From the NCBI GenBank assembly GCA_017551025.1, contig JAFZNG010000023.1, forward strand, positions 62,001 to 126,000: a stretch of DNA of 64,000 bases, read 5' to 3'. Every line of letters begins with the position of its first letter. The stretch's first letter is position 1. Below are positions 35,437-45,200 of this stretch, piece after piece. The DNA is from Paludibacteraceae bacterium. Lineage in GTDB: Bacteria; Bacteroidota; Bacteroidia; Bacteroidales; Paludibacteraceae. A program made the position numbers and the translations under genes. Below the pieces are notes generated by a model, which had not been told where the DNA came from, made no database searches, and worked only from the letters and a program-made list of their open reading frames with translations.

Positions 35437-36240
35437 AAACTCGATCGTTTCGCCCTCGTGGGAAAGACGGGAGTTCGGGAATATCGGTTGGGCTTCGTTG
35501 AGAAACAATTCATGATCATCCACGCGTGCCGAGTAATGGCCCAGCAGCAGTTGTCCCACCTCCGCCTTCTGGGCGATCGTGGCTGCCTGCGCCGCCGTAG
35601 AATGCATCACGTTCTTACATAGATGCGCATGCTCGCTCAGGAAAGTCGATTCGTGATAGAGCATATCCACCCCACGCACGCGCTCGACAAGCGTCTCGGT
35701 ATAACGCGTATCCGAACAGTAGGCATACCGACGATGCGGCACGCGCACAAACCCTCCTTCGCCGTCCGGCTGACGATGGATCTCGCTGAATAGGAATCCA
35801 CAGCAGGGCACCGTATGCTTCAGCGGTATCGACTCTACCATCACCGTGCGGTCCTCAAAGATCACCTCATGACGGTTGGGATGGATCGGATGAAACACGA
35901 TCTCGTACGTATATTCCTCACCGAAATACGTCAACCACGGCCGCAGCAGTCGCTCCAGGTCGGCATGCGCATAGATATGCATCGGCTGCTGACGATGCTG
36001 CATCGAGAGCGTCGAGAGCAGACCGATCAGACCGAAGCAGTGATCGCCATGCAGATGGGAGATGAAGATATTATACAGCCTCGACGTACGTACGCCCAAC
36101 CGTGCCATACTGATCTGCACACCCTCGCCGCAATCAATCAAGAAGGATTTATCGCAGAGGTCCAGCACCTGCCCGGAAGGCGAGTTCTGGTACGTCGGGC
36201 GGGCACTGCCGCAACCTAATATGGTGAGTTTAGCGTTCAA
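35434..36240 (-). CDS. rnz: Ribonuclease Z
   Basis: A 268-residue metallo-beta-lactamase-fold protein with the tRNase Z motif SHLHGDHCFGL (H62, H64, D66, H67), YCSDTRYTETL and GHYSARVDD near the C-terminus. It trims the 3' end of tRNA precursors. It is shorter than the usual 300 or so residues but has the flexible-arm region (FHPIHPNRHEVIFED). It overlaps the DUF4954 gene by 11 bases. Confidence 0.92.
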   Translation of the reverse strand: MNAKLTILGCGSARPTYQNSPSGQVLDLCDKSFLIDCGEGVQISMARLGVRTSRLYNIFISHLHGDHCFGLIGLLSTLSMQHRQQPMHIYAHADLERLLRPWLTYFGEEYTYEIVFHPIHPNRHEVIFEDRTVMVESIPLKHTVPCCGFLFSEIHRQPDGEGGFVRVPHRRYAYCSDTRYTETLVERVRGVDMLYHESTFLSEHAHLCKNVMHSTAAQAATIAQKAEVGQLLLGHYSARVDDHELFLNEAQPIFPNSRLSHEGETIEF

Positions 36241-38215
36241 TCTTACTTAGTTTTTCGCGCATGGCGTTGCCGAGGGCGGTCTTGCGGTCGATATGCTCCA
36301 GTACGGCACGGACGAACGAATTATTCTCAAAGCTACCGCGTACGTGCTCGAAGTCGGCCTGACGCTGACGGCTGTCACCGTCCGCACCGAAGCCCGTCTG
36401 ACTATTCAGGTCAAACTCCTTGCGGGCATCGTCATAGACCATACGATCCAGGTCCACGACGGCTTTCTGCCACTCGTCAATCGTGCGGAGCACCTGCTCC
36501 ACCGTCACCTCATCTACCTTGCAACCCCATACCTGTTCCAGTTTCTCCAGCGCCCAAGTCCACTCATACGAGTAGTAATGCGCATGCATCTCGCAGAAAC
36601 GCTCCTGGATAGCCTCCAGCGAGAGACGACCCTCCTGGATATCGTCGAGCAGACGCGTCACCTCGGAGAGGGGTGCAATGAGTCCCGCGAGGTCGGCCCA
36701 GTCGCCGCTACCTATCTCCGTATCCGGACGCAGGGCGGCACGCATATCCTCAATCGACTTGAGGTCGGCTTTCTCCAGGCGCGATATGAGCGAGTTGCCC
36801 AGGAACTTCTGAATACCGATGGTATAGAGCGCCTTACCGTGCTGGAGCGAGGAGTTGCGAATCTTACAGTTGTGATAGCCGAAGACTTCGGTATTTGCGC
36901 CCGAGAGTTGTTGCAGTTCCTCCAGTACCTCGCGGCCGTGCCACATTTTCTGGACGGTATAAGGCGAGAGGAGGTTGAAGTTGATCTGGTCGATCTTGTC
37001 TGGGTCCTTGCGGTTGTCACGCTTGGGCCACTTCTGGGCGTCGCGTATAGTACCGACCGTGCGCAGGTTGGCACCCGGCACGAGGAAGGACTCCGACTGG
37101 TTCTCTATGAGGTAGCTAAAGGGCAGTTCGGAGGTATCGGCATGATGGGTATGACGCCCCATGACGAGCGAGAACGCACCTATCTTGCTCGGCCAGAGCA
37201 GGTAAGAGTCGGAGGTGGTCTTCGCGCCACGTTCCGCCAAGCCCTGGTGGATCGGACCGAGTTTATACATATGATTCGACTGGTTGCTACCCGATCCGGC
37301 ATTCAGGAACGAGAACATACCGGCGATGAGCAGGGTGGATTTATGATGGGTCACGGTGTACGGGCCGGCAAAGATAGCGCATGCCTCGCCGTGCATACCC
37401 TGGCAGTTGCTAAAGAAGAGCGACTCGCCTGCCGAATAATGCTTATCGAAGATACAGCCCTGACCGACGAAGCACTTGTCCACGAGTGTGGAGTCGCCGA
37501 TCGACACACCGCTACAGATGATGAAGTCGGTGCATTTCACGCCCGAACCCAGTCGCACGGGTGCGGAGGCATTCGAGAGCACGGAGCCGTTCTTGAGTCG
37601 GCTGACACCCGAGAGCACGGCGCAGTCGCCGATGCGGGTATTCTTGATCGTGCCACAATTGAGGATACGTACGTTCTCGCCTATCTCGCCCATCGCGCTG
37701 CGCTGACGATCGGCATAGTCGTCGATCATGCGTTCGAGTGCGGCGATCAGTTGCGGACGATGGCGATAGAGCGTCATCACGTACGCCAGACTGGCCGAGA
37801 GACGGTCGAAGATAGGTATCTCGCGTCCCCCACCCTCGTTCATCACCGCCACACGCACACCGTTACCGAAACTCGTCTCGCCGTCCACGAGGATGGCATT
37901 GATATTCTCGATACATGTGCCGCGACCGATGCGGTAGTTAGCGATATAGTTGTTGATATTATAGAGACGTACATCGTCGCCTATCTCCACGTTGTGGAGC
38001 ATGGCATGGTAAATACCCGAAGGCACCGTGATGCCACCCGGCAACTCAAAGCCGCCGTCGAAGCGACCCATCTTAACCGTACCGGAGAAACGAACGTCCT
38101 CCACGCACTCGGCGCGGAAACCGTCACGCACCAGCACCTGGCTCCAGTCGGTAGCCGAACAGCCCTGCTCACGCAGTTGGTGCTGCTCGATATCTGTTAG
38201 TGGTCTGTAATCCAT
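36230..38215 (-). CDS. DUF4954 family protein, left-handed beta-helix
   Basis: A 661-residue protein matching the Bacteroidota-specific DUF4954 family. The N-terminal two thirds are hexapeptide-like repeats (VEIGDDVRLYNINNYIANYR, IGDCAVLSGVSRLKNGSVLS, VSIGDSTLVDKCFVGQGCIF) predicting a left-handed beta-helix as in nucleotide-sugar or acyl transferases; the C-terminus is helical. The function of the family is not established; sugar-nucleotide metabolism is suspected. It sits between the DnaQ-like exonuclease and rnz in a housekeeping operon. Confidence 0.88.
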   Translation of the reverse strand: MDYRPLTDIEQHQLREQGCSATDWSQVLVRDGFRAECVEDVRFSGTVKMGRFDGGFELPGGITVPSGIYHAMLHNVEIGDDVRLYNINNYIANYRIGRGTCIENINAILVDGETSFGNGVRVAVMNEGGGREIPIFDRLSASLAYVMTLYRHRPQLIAALERMIDDYADRQRSAMGEIGENVRILNCGTIKNTRIGDCAVLSGVSRLKNGSVLSNASAPVRLGSGVKCTDFIICSGVSIGDSTLVDKCFVGQGCIFDKHYSAGESLFFSNCQGMHGEACAIFAGPYTVTHHKSTLLIAGMFSFLNAGSGSNQSNHMYKLGPIHQGLAERGAKTTSDSYLLWPSKIGAFSLVMGRHTHHADTSELPFSYLIENQSESFLVPGANLRTVGTIRDAQKWPKRDNRKDPDKIDQINFNLLSPYTVQKMWHGREVLEELQQLSGANTEVFGYHNCKIRNSSLQHGKALYTIGIQKFLGNSLISRLEKADLKSIEDMRAALRPDTEIGSGDWADLAGLIAPLSEVTRLLDDIQEGRLSLEAIQERFCEMHAHYYSYEWTWALEKLEQVWGCKVDEVTVEQVLRTIDEWQKAVVDLDRMVYDDARKEFDLNSQTGFGADGDSRQRQADFEHVRGSFENNSFVRAVLEHIDRKTALGNAMREKLSKIER

Positions 38216-38218
38216 TCT

Positions 38219-38977
38219 TTAGGAAGCGTAGATACGCGTAAATACTTGTTTGGTATAAGCCGGGAAATCGGTATTCATCAACCAGGCATAATAACTCGGG
38301 TCGCGACGGAAGACGTCCTTCACGCGCAAGCCCTTGTGCTTACCGAAGTTGAAGACCTCCTCGCCCTGTGCATCATAGGCGATACGTCCGGCGAAGTCGG
38401 CAAACTGCACCTGACCGCGAGTATATTCGTCGAGTGCCTCCACCGTATCCGGTACGTCCTCGTAGCGCTCCAGCTGGGCCATCAGCACCTCGTAGGTAGC
38501 CATCGTATCGGCCTGCGCGGAGTGAGCATCGTCCAGGTTCTTGCCGCAGTAGAACTTATACGCAGCCGTGAGGTTGCGCGGCTCCTGCTTCTTGAAGATA
38601 GCGAAGGCATCCACCAGCTTCTTTTGCTTGAGGTCGATATTGACTTTCGCACGCAGCATCTCCTCGGCCAACAGCGGCACATCGAAGAAGTTGCTATTAT
38701 AGCCTGCCAGGTCGCTGTCCTCGATCACGGCGGCAATCTCCGGCGCAATCTGCTCGAAGCGCGGACAGTCGCGCACATCTTCGTCCGTAATGCCATGCAC
38801 CGCCGTAGCTTCGGCCGGAATAGGCATACCCGGATTCACACGCAAGGTCTTACCCTCAGCGTTGCCGTTGGGGAAGACCTTGTAATAACTGATTTCTACG
38901 ATACGATCCGTACCGATATTGATGCCCGTGGTCTCCAGATCGAAGAACACCAACGGACGCGTGAGTTTCAGCTTCAT
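38219..38977 (-). CDS. DnaQ-like 3'-5' exonuclease
   Basis: A 252-residue DEDDh exonuclease: FFDLETTGINIGTDRIVEIS (ExoI, D and E), HGITDEDV, GYNSNFFDVPLL (ExoII) and DDAHSAQADTMATYEV (ExoIII, H and D). The C-terminal 60 residues (FNFGKHKGLRVKDVFRRDPS, YYAWLMNTDFP) form an extra small domain found in Bacteroidota and ExoX-like proteins. It lies 3 bases after dnaN, so it may be a proofreading or repair nuclease linked to the clamp. Confidence 0.92.
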   Translation of the reverse strand: MKLKLTRPLVFFDLETTGINIGTDRIVEISYYKVFPNGNAEGKTLRVNPGMPIPAEATAVHGITDEDVRDCPRFEQIAPEIAAVIEDSDLAGYNSNFFDVPLLAEEMLRAKVNIDLKQKKLVDAFAIFKKQEPRNLTAAYKFYCGKNLDDAHSAQADTMATYEVLMAQLERYEDVPDTVEALDEYTRGQVQFADFAGRIAYDAQGEEVFNFGKHKGLRVKDVFRRDPSYYAWLMNTDFPAYTKQVFTRIYAS

Positions 38978-38980
38978 ACC

Positions 38981-40105
38981 TTAATCATTCAGCAGCATCG
39001 GCATGAGCAACATGAGCAACTCCTGACCCTCTTGCTCCTCGCTCGGCAGGATCAGACCGGCACGTGCGGGATCAGCCAGACGAATCAGTACGTCGTTGGA
39101 CGATACAGCCTGCAGGATCTCGATGAAGAACGGTGCCTTAAAACCGATAGCCATCGGCGTACCGCTATAGTTGCAAGCGATGGTCTCCTCAGCCGAAGTC
39201 GAGAAGTCGATATCCTGAGCCGAGATCTTGATGCAGTTCTCGCTCAGCGCCAGCTTCAGCAGCGACGTACCCGAGTTAGCGAATACGGCTACGCGCTTAC
39301 AAGCGTTGACGATAGTCTGACGATCTACAGTCACCTCGTTCTGGTTGTTCTGCGGGATAACGGCATTGTAGTTGGGGAAGCGGCCCTCGATCTGGCGGCA
39401 CACGATCTCGGTGCGACCGAACAGGAAGCGGGCATTCTTCTGGCCGAAACGAATCACGGCCTCGTCCTCCTCCTTACCCAGGATAGCACGCAGGATGGTA
39501 GCGGGCTTCTTAGGCAGGATAAAGCTCTGAGGCGTCACGCCCTTGATCGTATAGTTGATATAGCGAACCAGACGGTGTGCATCCGTAGCCACCATGGTCA
39601 GCTGCTGCTCGTTCAGATCGAACAATATACCGTTCATCACCGGACGCAGTTCATCGTCAGCGGTGCAGAAGATGGTCTTGTTGATCGCATCGAGCAGGGT
39701 CTGTGCGGGCATCGAGAAGCGATTTACGTCGTCCTCCTCTGCCGGCATTTCGGGATACTCCTGACCGGCAACACCTACAAACGAGTACGTACCGTTCGAC
39801 GAGGTGATGTTCACGCCGAAGTTCTGCTCGTCGATTTCGAAGCTCAGCGGCTGCTCCGAGAACTCCTTCAGCGTGTCGAGCAGCAGCTTCGCACCACTGG
39901 CTACCTTACCTTCACCCTGTGCGTTTTCTACTTCGAGCGAGGTGCGGATCGTGGTCTCACCGTCCGAAGCGGTCAGCGTGAGCACGTTGCCCTGGAGGTC
40001 AAACAATACATCTTCGAGGATGGCGAGACTGTTCTTCGCCATGATAACACGGCTCACTGCCTGCAACTGAGCAAACAATTTCGAGCTGGATACATTAAAT
40101 TTCAT
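38981..40105 (-). CDS. dnaN: DNA polymerase III beta clamp DnaN
   Basis: A 374-residue sliding clamp with three related domains (MKFNVSSSKLFAQLQAVSRV; GILFDLNEQQLTMVATDAHR; C-terminal LLMLLMPMLLND). It tethers the replicative polymerase to DNA. It is first in the operon dnaN - exonuclease - DUF4954 - rnz - radA and has a strong promoter at 40164-40195. dnaA is not nearby, so this is not evidence of an origin. Confidence 0.97.
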   Translation of the reverse strand: MKFNVSSSKLFAQLQAVSRVIMAKNSLAILEDVLFDLQGNVLTLTASDGETTIRTSLEVENAQGEGKVASGAKLLLDTLKEFSEQPLSFEIDEQNFGVNITSSNGTYSFVGVAGQEYPEMPAEEDDVNRFSMPAQTLLDAINKTIFCTADDELRPVMNGILFDLNEQQLTMVATDAHRLVRYINYTIKGVTPQSFILPKKPATILRAILGKEEDEAVIRFGQKNARFLFGRTEIVCRQIEGRFPNYNAVIPQNNQNEVTVDRQTIVNACKRVAVFANSGTSLLKLALSENCIKISAQDIDFSTSAEETIACNYSGTPMAIGFKAPFFIEILQAVSSNDVLIRLADPARAGLILPSEEQEGQELLMLLMPMLLND

Positions 40106-40163
40106 ATGCGTAAATTCTTTAAATTATTTTGTCGCGATAAGGGCTAACCGTTTAATTAGCGTG

Positions 40164-40195
40164 CAAAATTACAAATAAAATCCCACATACGCAAA
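40164..40195 (-). promoter_or_regulatory. Promoter of the dnaN operon
   Basis: Minus strand: TTTG (40195-40192), 20 bases (CGTATGTG...TTTG), TAATTTTG (40171-40164). Confidence 0.8.
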
Positions 40196-40223
40196 TATTT
40201 TTATATATTTTCAGAAAATATAG

Positions 40224-40250
40224 AAAAAATCCCACCCTTAAGGCAGGATT
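40224..40250 (-). terminator. Terminator after ruvB
   Basis: AATCCTGCC, loop TTAAG, GGTGGGATT (minus strand, with G-T pairs) followed by TTTTTC. The hairpin also has T-runs on the plus strand, so it can act both ways. Confidence 0.8.
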
Positions 40251-40262
40251 TTTGTCTTTTAT

Positions 40263-40292
40263 CTTTCGACTTTGAGCGAAGCGGTCTTTCGA
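40263..40292 (-). repeat. GACCGC spacer repeat after ruvB
   Basis: One full unit (CTTTCGACTTTGAGCGAAGC then GGT) plus the start of a second, directly after the ruvB stop. Confidence 0.8.
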
Positions 40293-41309
40293 CTAGAACA
40301 TCGACTGTTGTCCGTCTCGCGAGAAGGGCGTCTTGCCCAGATGACGGTAGGCCAGTTCCGTGGCTTCGCGTCCACGTGGCGTACGCTTGATGAAGCCCTC
40401 CTTGATCAGGTACGGCTCGTAGACATCCTCTATCGTACCGGCGTCCTCACCCATAGCCGTGGCGATCGTATTCAGACCTACCGGTCCGCCGCGGAACTTA
40501 TCAATAATGGTGAGCAGCAGTTTGTTGTCGATCTGATCCAGACCGAAGGTATCGATATTGAGTGCCTCCAGGGCATACTGAGCGATTTCCAAGTCGATAC
40601 GGCCGTCGCCCTTGACCTGGGCGAAGTCACGCACACGACGCAGCAGCGCATTCGCGATACGCGGCGTACCACGACTGCGACGGGCGATCTCGCCGGCAGC
40701 TTTCTCGTTGATCTCCACGCCCAGCAGACGTGCCGAACGCTTCACGATACCCGCCAGGATATCTGCATCGTAGTACTCCAGGTGGCAGTTGATACCGAAG
40801 CGTGCCCGAAGGGGCGAGGTCAAGAGGCCGCTACGCGTCGTCGCACCGATCAGCGTGAAGCGGTTCAGATCAATCTGTATCGTGCGTGCCGAAGGACCCT
40901 TATCGATCATGATATCGATGCGATAGTCTTCCATAGCCGAGTAGAGGTATTCCTCTACCACAGGGCTCAGACGGTGGATCTCATCGATAAAGAGCACATC
41001 GTTGGTCTCCAGCGAAGTAAGCAGTCCCGCCAGGTCGCCCGGCTTGTCGAGTACCGGACCGGAGGTCACCTTAAATCCCACGCCCAGTTCGTTGGCGATG
41101 ATATTACTCAGCGTCGTCTTACCCAGACCCGGAGGACCGAACAATAAGACATGATCCAGACTCTCGCCACGCAGTTTGGCGGCCTCTACGAAGATCTTCA
41201 GATTAGAGGTCACTTTGCTCTGTCCGGCAAAGTCAGCGAAACGTAGGGGACGCAGGGCATTATCCTGCTCCTTCTCCGTCATTTGATTTCGGATATCGAA
41301 TTCACTCAT
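40293..41309 (-). CDS. ruvB: Holliday junction branch migration helicase RuvB
   Basis: A 338-residue AAA+ motor: Walker [15 protein letters not shown], Walker B FIDEIHRL, sensor 1 [20 protein letters not shown] and the winged-helix C-terminus ([20 protein letters not shown]). It drives branch migration with RuvA, which is not in the window. It overlaps the ABC ATPase gene by ATGA, unusual company for ruvB, and is the last gene of the efflux transcript. Confidence 0.97.
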   Translation of the reverse strand: MSEFDIRNQMTEKEQDNALRPLRFADFAGQSKVTSNLKIFVEAAKLRGESLDHVLLFGPPGLGKTTLSNIIANELGVGFKVTSGPVLDKPGDLAGLLTSLETNDVLFIDEIHRLSPVVEEYLYSAMEDYRIDIMIDKGPSARTIQIDLNRFTLIGATTRSGLLTSPLRARFGINCHLEYYDADILAGIVKRSARLLGVEINEKAAGEIARRSRGTPRIANALLRRVRDFAQVKGDGRIDLEIAQYALEALNIDTFGLDQIDNKLLLTIIDKFRGGPVGLNTIATAMGEDAGTIEDVYEPYLIKEGFIKRTPRGREATELAYRHLGKTPFSRDGQQSMF

Positions 41310-41992
41310 AAGGTTTTTTCGTGGAATAGGGTTTCCAAATCAGGTATTTCGTTAATTAGCTTGTCGGCTTTTATCTCGCCATGGTCCAGTATCACGACGC
41401 GGTCGCACATCTCTCGCACCTCCTGCATGATATGCGTGGAGAGGATCACGGTGAGCGGTGAGCGGTTATCGGTTACGGGACCGTGTGCCAGGTCGCGTAT
41501 CAGGCTGCGAATCTCCACCAGTTGGTTGGGATCCAGACCCGTCGTAGGTTCGTCCAGAATCAGCAATTCGGGTTCTCCCAGCAGTGCCTGTGCCAGCCCC
41601 ACACGCTGACGATACCCCTTACTCAGTTCGCGGATATGCTTATGCGCCTCCGGCGTAAGACCTACACGCTCGATGAGACTTTCTACTTTGAGCGAAGCGG
41701 TCTTTCTACTTTGAGCGCCAGCGGTCAGCGAATGCATGAATTGCAAATATTCAGCCACGTACATCTCCTCGTACAGCGGGTTTTGCTCCGGCAGGTAGCC
41801 GATACGTTTCGGTACGCTGACCGCACCGCTGTCGGCACGCCAGAGACCGATCAGTATCTTCATCAGGGTCGACTTGCCGGCACCGTTCGGACCCAGCAAA
41901 CCCAGCACCTGACCCTCCGGAATCTCGAGCGTCACGTCACGCAGCACTTGCTGCTGACCAAAGGATTTATTGATATGTTCCAGACGTATCAT
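41306..41992 (-). CDS. ABC transporter ATPase (GldA-like, short)
   Basis: A 228-residue ABC ATPase: Walker [12 protein letters not shown] (32-42), signature [15 protein letters not shown], Walker [14 protein letters not shown], switch STHIMQE. It most resembles the GldA group but lacks the usual C-terminal extension, and no permease gene is adjacent. Two insertions stand out: residues 90-105 ([16 protein letters not shown]) come from two GACCGC spacer units (41679-41725), and residues 169-180 ([12 protein letters not shown]) come from a second repeat type (TGAGCGG repeats near 41450). Both sit in surface loops. It overlaps ruvB by ATGA and abuts the PG0541-type gene. Confidence 0.85.
   Translation of the reverse strand: MIRLEHINKSFGQQQVLRDVTLEIPEGQVLGLLGPNGAGKSTLMKILIGLWRADSGAVSVPKRIGYLPEQNPLYEEMYVAEYLQFMHSLTAGAQSRKTASLKVESLIERVGLTPEAHKHIRELSKGYRQRVGLAQALLGEPELLILDEPTTGLDPNQLVEIRSLIRDLAHGPVTDNRSPLTVILSTHIMQEVREMCDRVVILDHGEIKADKLINEIPDLETLFHEKTL
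41679..41725 (-). repeat. GACCGC spacer repeat inside ABC ATPase gene
   Basis: Two units, CTTTCTACTTTGAGCGAAGC+GGT (41679-41701) and the same with GCCAGC (41702-41725). The frame is kept and 16 residues are added between the Q-loop and the signature motif. Confidence 0.88.
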
Positions 41993-42286
41993 CTATACCG
42001 TAGCTTCAATTGGCCAAACAAAAGCACGTACACCCACTTCCTCGTTACGCATATCGAGTTTCTTCACCGCCTCCAGCAGCGGTGCTACCTGCTCATCCTC
42101 CACAATCGTGATGACACAACTGTTCATCTCCGGCCAGGCATGCGTACCACGGTGGGGTTCACCACCGTTGGTTCCGCGTCCCTGCACCTGCTCAAAGAAG
42201 GTAAAACCACGTACGTTCAGCATATCCAGCAAGTACTCTACTCGCTCCGTATTCGCCTGATTAAATACAATCATTACACTCTTCAT
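41993..42286 (-). CDS. PG0541-type transporter-associated protein
   Basis: A 97-residue soluble protein (MKSVMIVFNQANTERVEYLL, FFEQVQGRGTNGGEPHRGTH, NSCVITIVEDEQVAPLLEAV) that matches the small PG0541-type family found next to RND pumps in Bacteroidales. The fold looks like a P-II/ACT-type ferredoxin-like regulator. It overlaps the RND gene by ATGA. A role in controlling or sensing for the pump is inferred from constant gene neighbourhood. Confidence 0.88.
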   Translation of the reverse strand: MKSVMIVFNQANTERVEYLLDMLNVRGFTFFEQVQGRGTNGGEPHRGTHAWPEMNSCVITIVEDEQVAPLLEAVKKLDMRNEEVGVRAFVWPIEATV

Positions 42287-45200
42287 TGCTTTTCCTCCTT
42301 CTTTACTTTAATGTCCATGAATATGAAGCTCTTGCGCAGTTTCTTGGCTTTGTTGACATCATCGTGACGCGATATAGCGCCGTAGAGGGTCGGAACGATG
42401 AAGAAGGTCAGCAGCGTCGAGACGAGCAGACCACCGATCACCACGATACCCATCGGTTGCCACATTTCGGCACCCTCACCCTTCGACAGCGCCATAGGCA
42501 GCATACCGAGGATGGTCGTAAAGGCTGTCATGAGCACAGGACGGATACGACTGCGGCCTGCCATCTGGATAGCCGTATTCAGTTCCGTGCCGCGTTCACG
42601 CAGCAGGTCGATATAGTCGATGAGCACGATACCGTTCTTGACCACGATACCCACGAGCATCACCAGACCCAGCGCACCGATCATATCCAGCGAACGGCCG
42701 GTGATCCAGAGCGCCATGATCACACCCGAGAGGGCAAACGGGATGGTAAACATGATGACGAACGGCTTCTTAAACGACTCAAACTGGGAAGCCATCACGA
42801 TATATACAAGCAGTAGGATCAGGGCGCCCAGCAGTCCCATCTTGCCGAAGGTCTCCTGTTGGTCCTCGAAGTCACCCGCCAGACGTACTACGACGCCTTC
42901 CGGGATATCCAGCTTATCCACTACCTCCTGGATACGCGTTGCCAACTTACCCAGCGAAGTCTTGTAGGGCGTGACGGATACGGTAACTACACGCTGACGG
43001 CTCTTGCGCTCGATGGCAGGCGGCGTCCAGTACTCACCGATCGTACATACCTCCGACAGTTTCACCTTACCGCCGGCCGGTGTCGGGATAGTCAGGTCCT
43101 GGAGTTTCTGGATCGTATTACGGTCTTTCTCCTCCAGACGGCACAGGATCGCATACTCCGAACCGTCCTCCTTGAGATAACCGCACGACATACCGTTGAC
43201 GCGGTTGCGCAGGTAGGTAGCTATCGTAGCCGAGGTCAGACCCAGACGCGTAGCTTTCTGCTTATCTACGTTGATCTTGATCTCCGGACGCTCGTCATCA
43301 CGCGAGATAGTGGCATCACGCGCACCTTCTACCTCGTGGTTACAGATTGCCTGCACTTGTTCGGCCAGCGCACTGGTCTTATCGAAGTCGTAACCGTAGA
43401 TCTCGATATCCACCGAGTTGGACGACATACCGCCGCCGCTGGAGGTAGATACGTTATAGTCCGTAATCTCGGGATAGCGCTTTAGTTCCTGACGCACCGC
43501 CTCCGCAATCTCAAATATCGTGCGTTCGCGCTCGAATTTCTTAGAGGTACGGATGGTCATGTTGATGGTATTATTCATCGTAGAGGAGAACAACGCACCG
43601 ATACCGGCATCGTCGTTCGAACCCGCCGAGGTAGAAATGAGTTGCACCTCCGGCGCGATTTCACGAATACGCGTCTCCAGTTTACGGGCGGTCTTCAGGG
43701 TCTCCTCGATACGCGTACCGCGCTGGAGCTCCACCTTGACGGAGAAGCGTCCCATATCCTGCTGGTGCATGAAGTCGGTACCGATCTTGCCGGTCAGGGC
43801 CGGTAGCAGCGTGAGGCCGAACAAGACGAACAGCACCGTAAAGGTCACGAACTTATGGCGTAGACACCAGCCGAGCATCTGTGCATAGCGGTCATCCACC
43901 CAGTCCAGCATATGCACCACGGTGCGGTCGTACCACGACTTACGGTTCTTATCATCGTCTATCAAGTTACCCTCAGCATCTACATGCACACGACGGGCAC
44001 GCAGCAACTTGCTGGCCAACATAGGCGTCAGCGAGATAGCGATCAGCGTAGAGGTACAGCAGACGATGGTAATGATCCATCCCAGCGACTTAAACATCAC
44101 GCCGGCCACACCGTCCAGCATCGTCATCGGCACGAATACGGCGCAGATAACGAGCGTCGTAGCGATTACGCTGACCCAAACCTCGTTGGTGGCATAGATA
44201 GCCGCCTCACGCGGGTTCTCACCACGCTCAACGTGCTTCGTAATATTCTCCAGCACCACGATGGCATCGTCCACTACCATACCGATCGCTATATTGAGCG
44301 AACAGAGCGAGATGATATTGAGCGAATCGTCGGTGAGCATCAGGTAGATAAAGGCCACAATGAGCGATATAGGGATCGTAATACCTACGATAAAGGCCGC
44401 TCGCCAGCGTCCCAAGAAGAACATCACGACGAGCACCACGAAGAGCAGTGCGTAGCCGATCGACTCCTGGAGCGAATTGATCGAGTTGCGGATATTCTCC
44501 GACGAGTCGTAGATAAGGCGTATGTCCACATCTGTGGGCAGCGTCTTCTGGATCTTAGCGATCTCCTTACGAACGTCTTCGCAGACCTGTACGGTATTAC
44601 CACCCGTCTGCTTGGTAACGATCAGTCGGGCGCAGTCTACGCCGTCGGTCTTCTCGTCGAGCGAGAGTTCCTTGATCGTATCCTTCACCACGGCGATATC
44701 GCGCAGCCGTACTTGGCGCCCCAGCTGATCGGATGCCACCACGACATTACGTATCTCGTCCGACTCGGCGAACTCGGAGCGCACCTCCATCTGGTACTGC
44801 TCTTTCTCGAGTTTGACTGTACCGGACGACATATTCAGGTTGGCAGCCGTTACCATCTGGCCGACCGTCTCCAGGGTCAGTCCGTAGGCATCCAGTTTCT
44901 GCTGGTCGATATAGATATATACGCGGCGTTCGGGTTCACCGGAAACGGTCAGGTTACCGATACCGTCCACGCGGTTGAGTTGCGGGATAATCTCGTCGTC
45001 GAGCAGTTTATCCAGCGAGGGATACGACTCGCGGGCCGTCACCGAATACTGGATCACCGGCATCATCGAGGTGGACAGACGCAAGATAATCGGGTTGGAG
45101 CATCCGTCCGGCAGGTTATCCTTACACAGGTCGACGTACGTACGTATATCATTGACGATCTCGTCCAGCTCCACGCCCCACTCAAATTCCAGGGTCACCT

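Noticed and set aside
38981..40105. Replication origin beside dnaN
   Set aside because: No dnaA gene or DnaA-box cluster was seen nearby; dnaN is separate from dnaA in Bacteroidales.
38246..40147. 633-codon open frame on the plus strand opposite dnaN and the exonuclease
   Set aside because: It lies fully antisense to two clear housekeeping genes, has no promoter or motif, and its composition mirrors their codon use; long antisense frames are frequent in this window (also opposite DUF4954, dnaJ, bamA and the RND pump).
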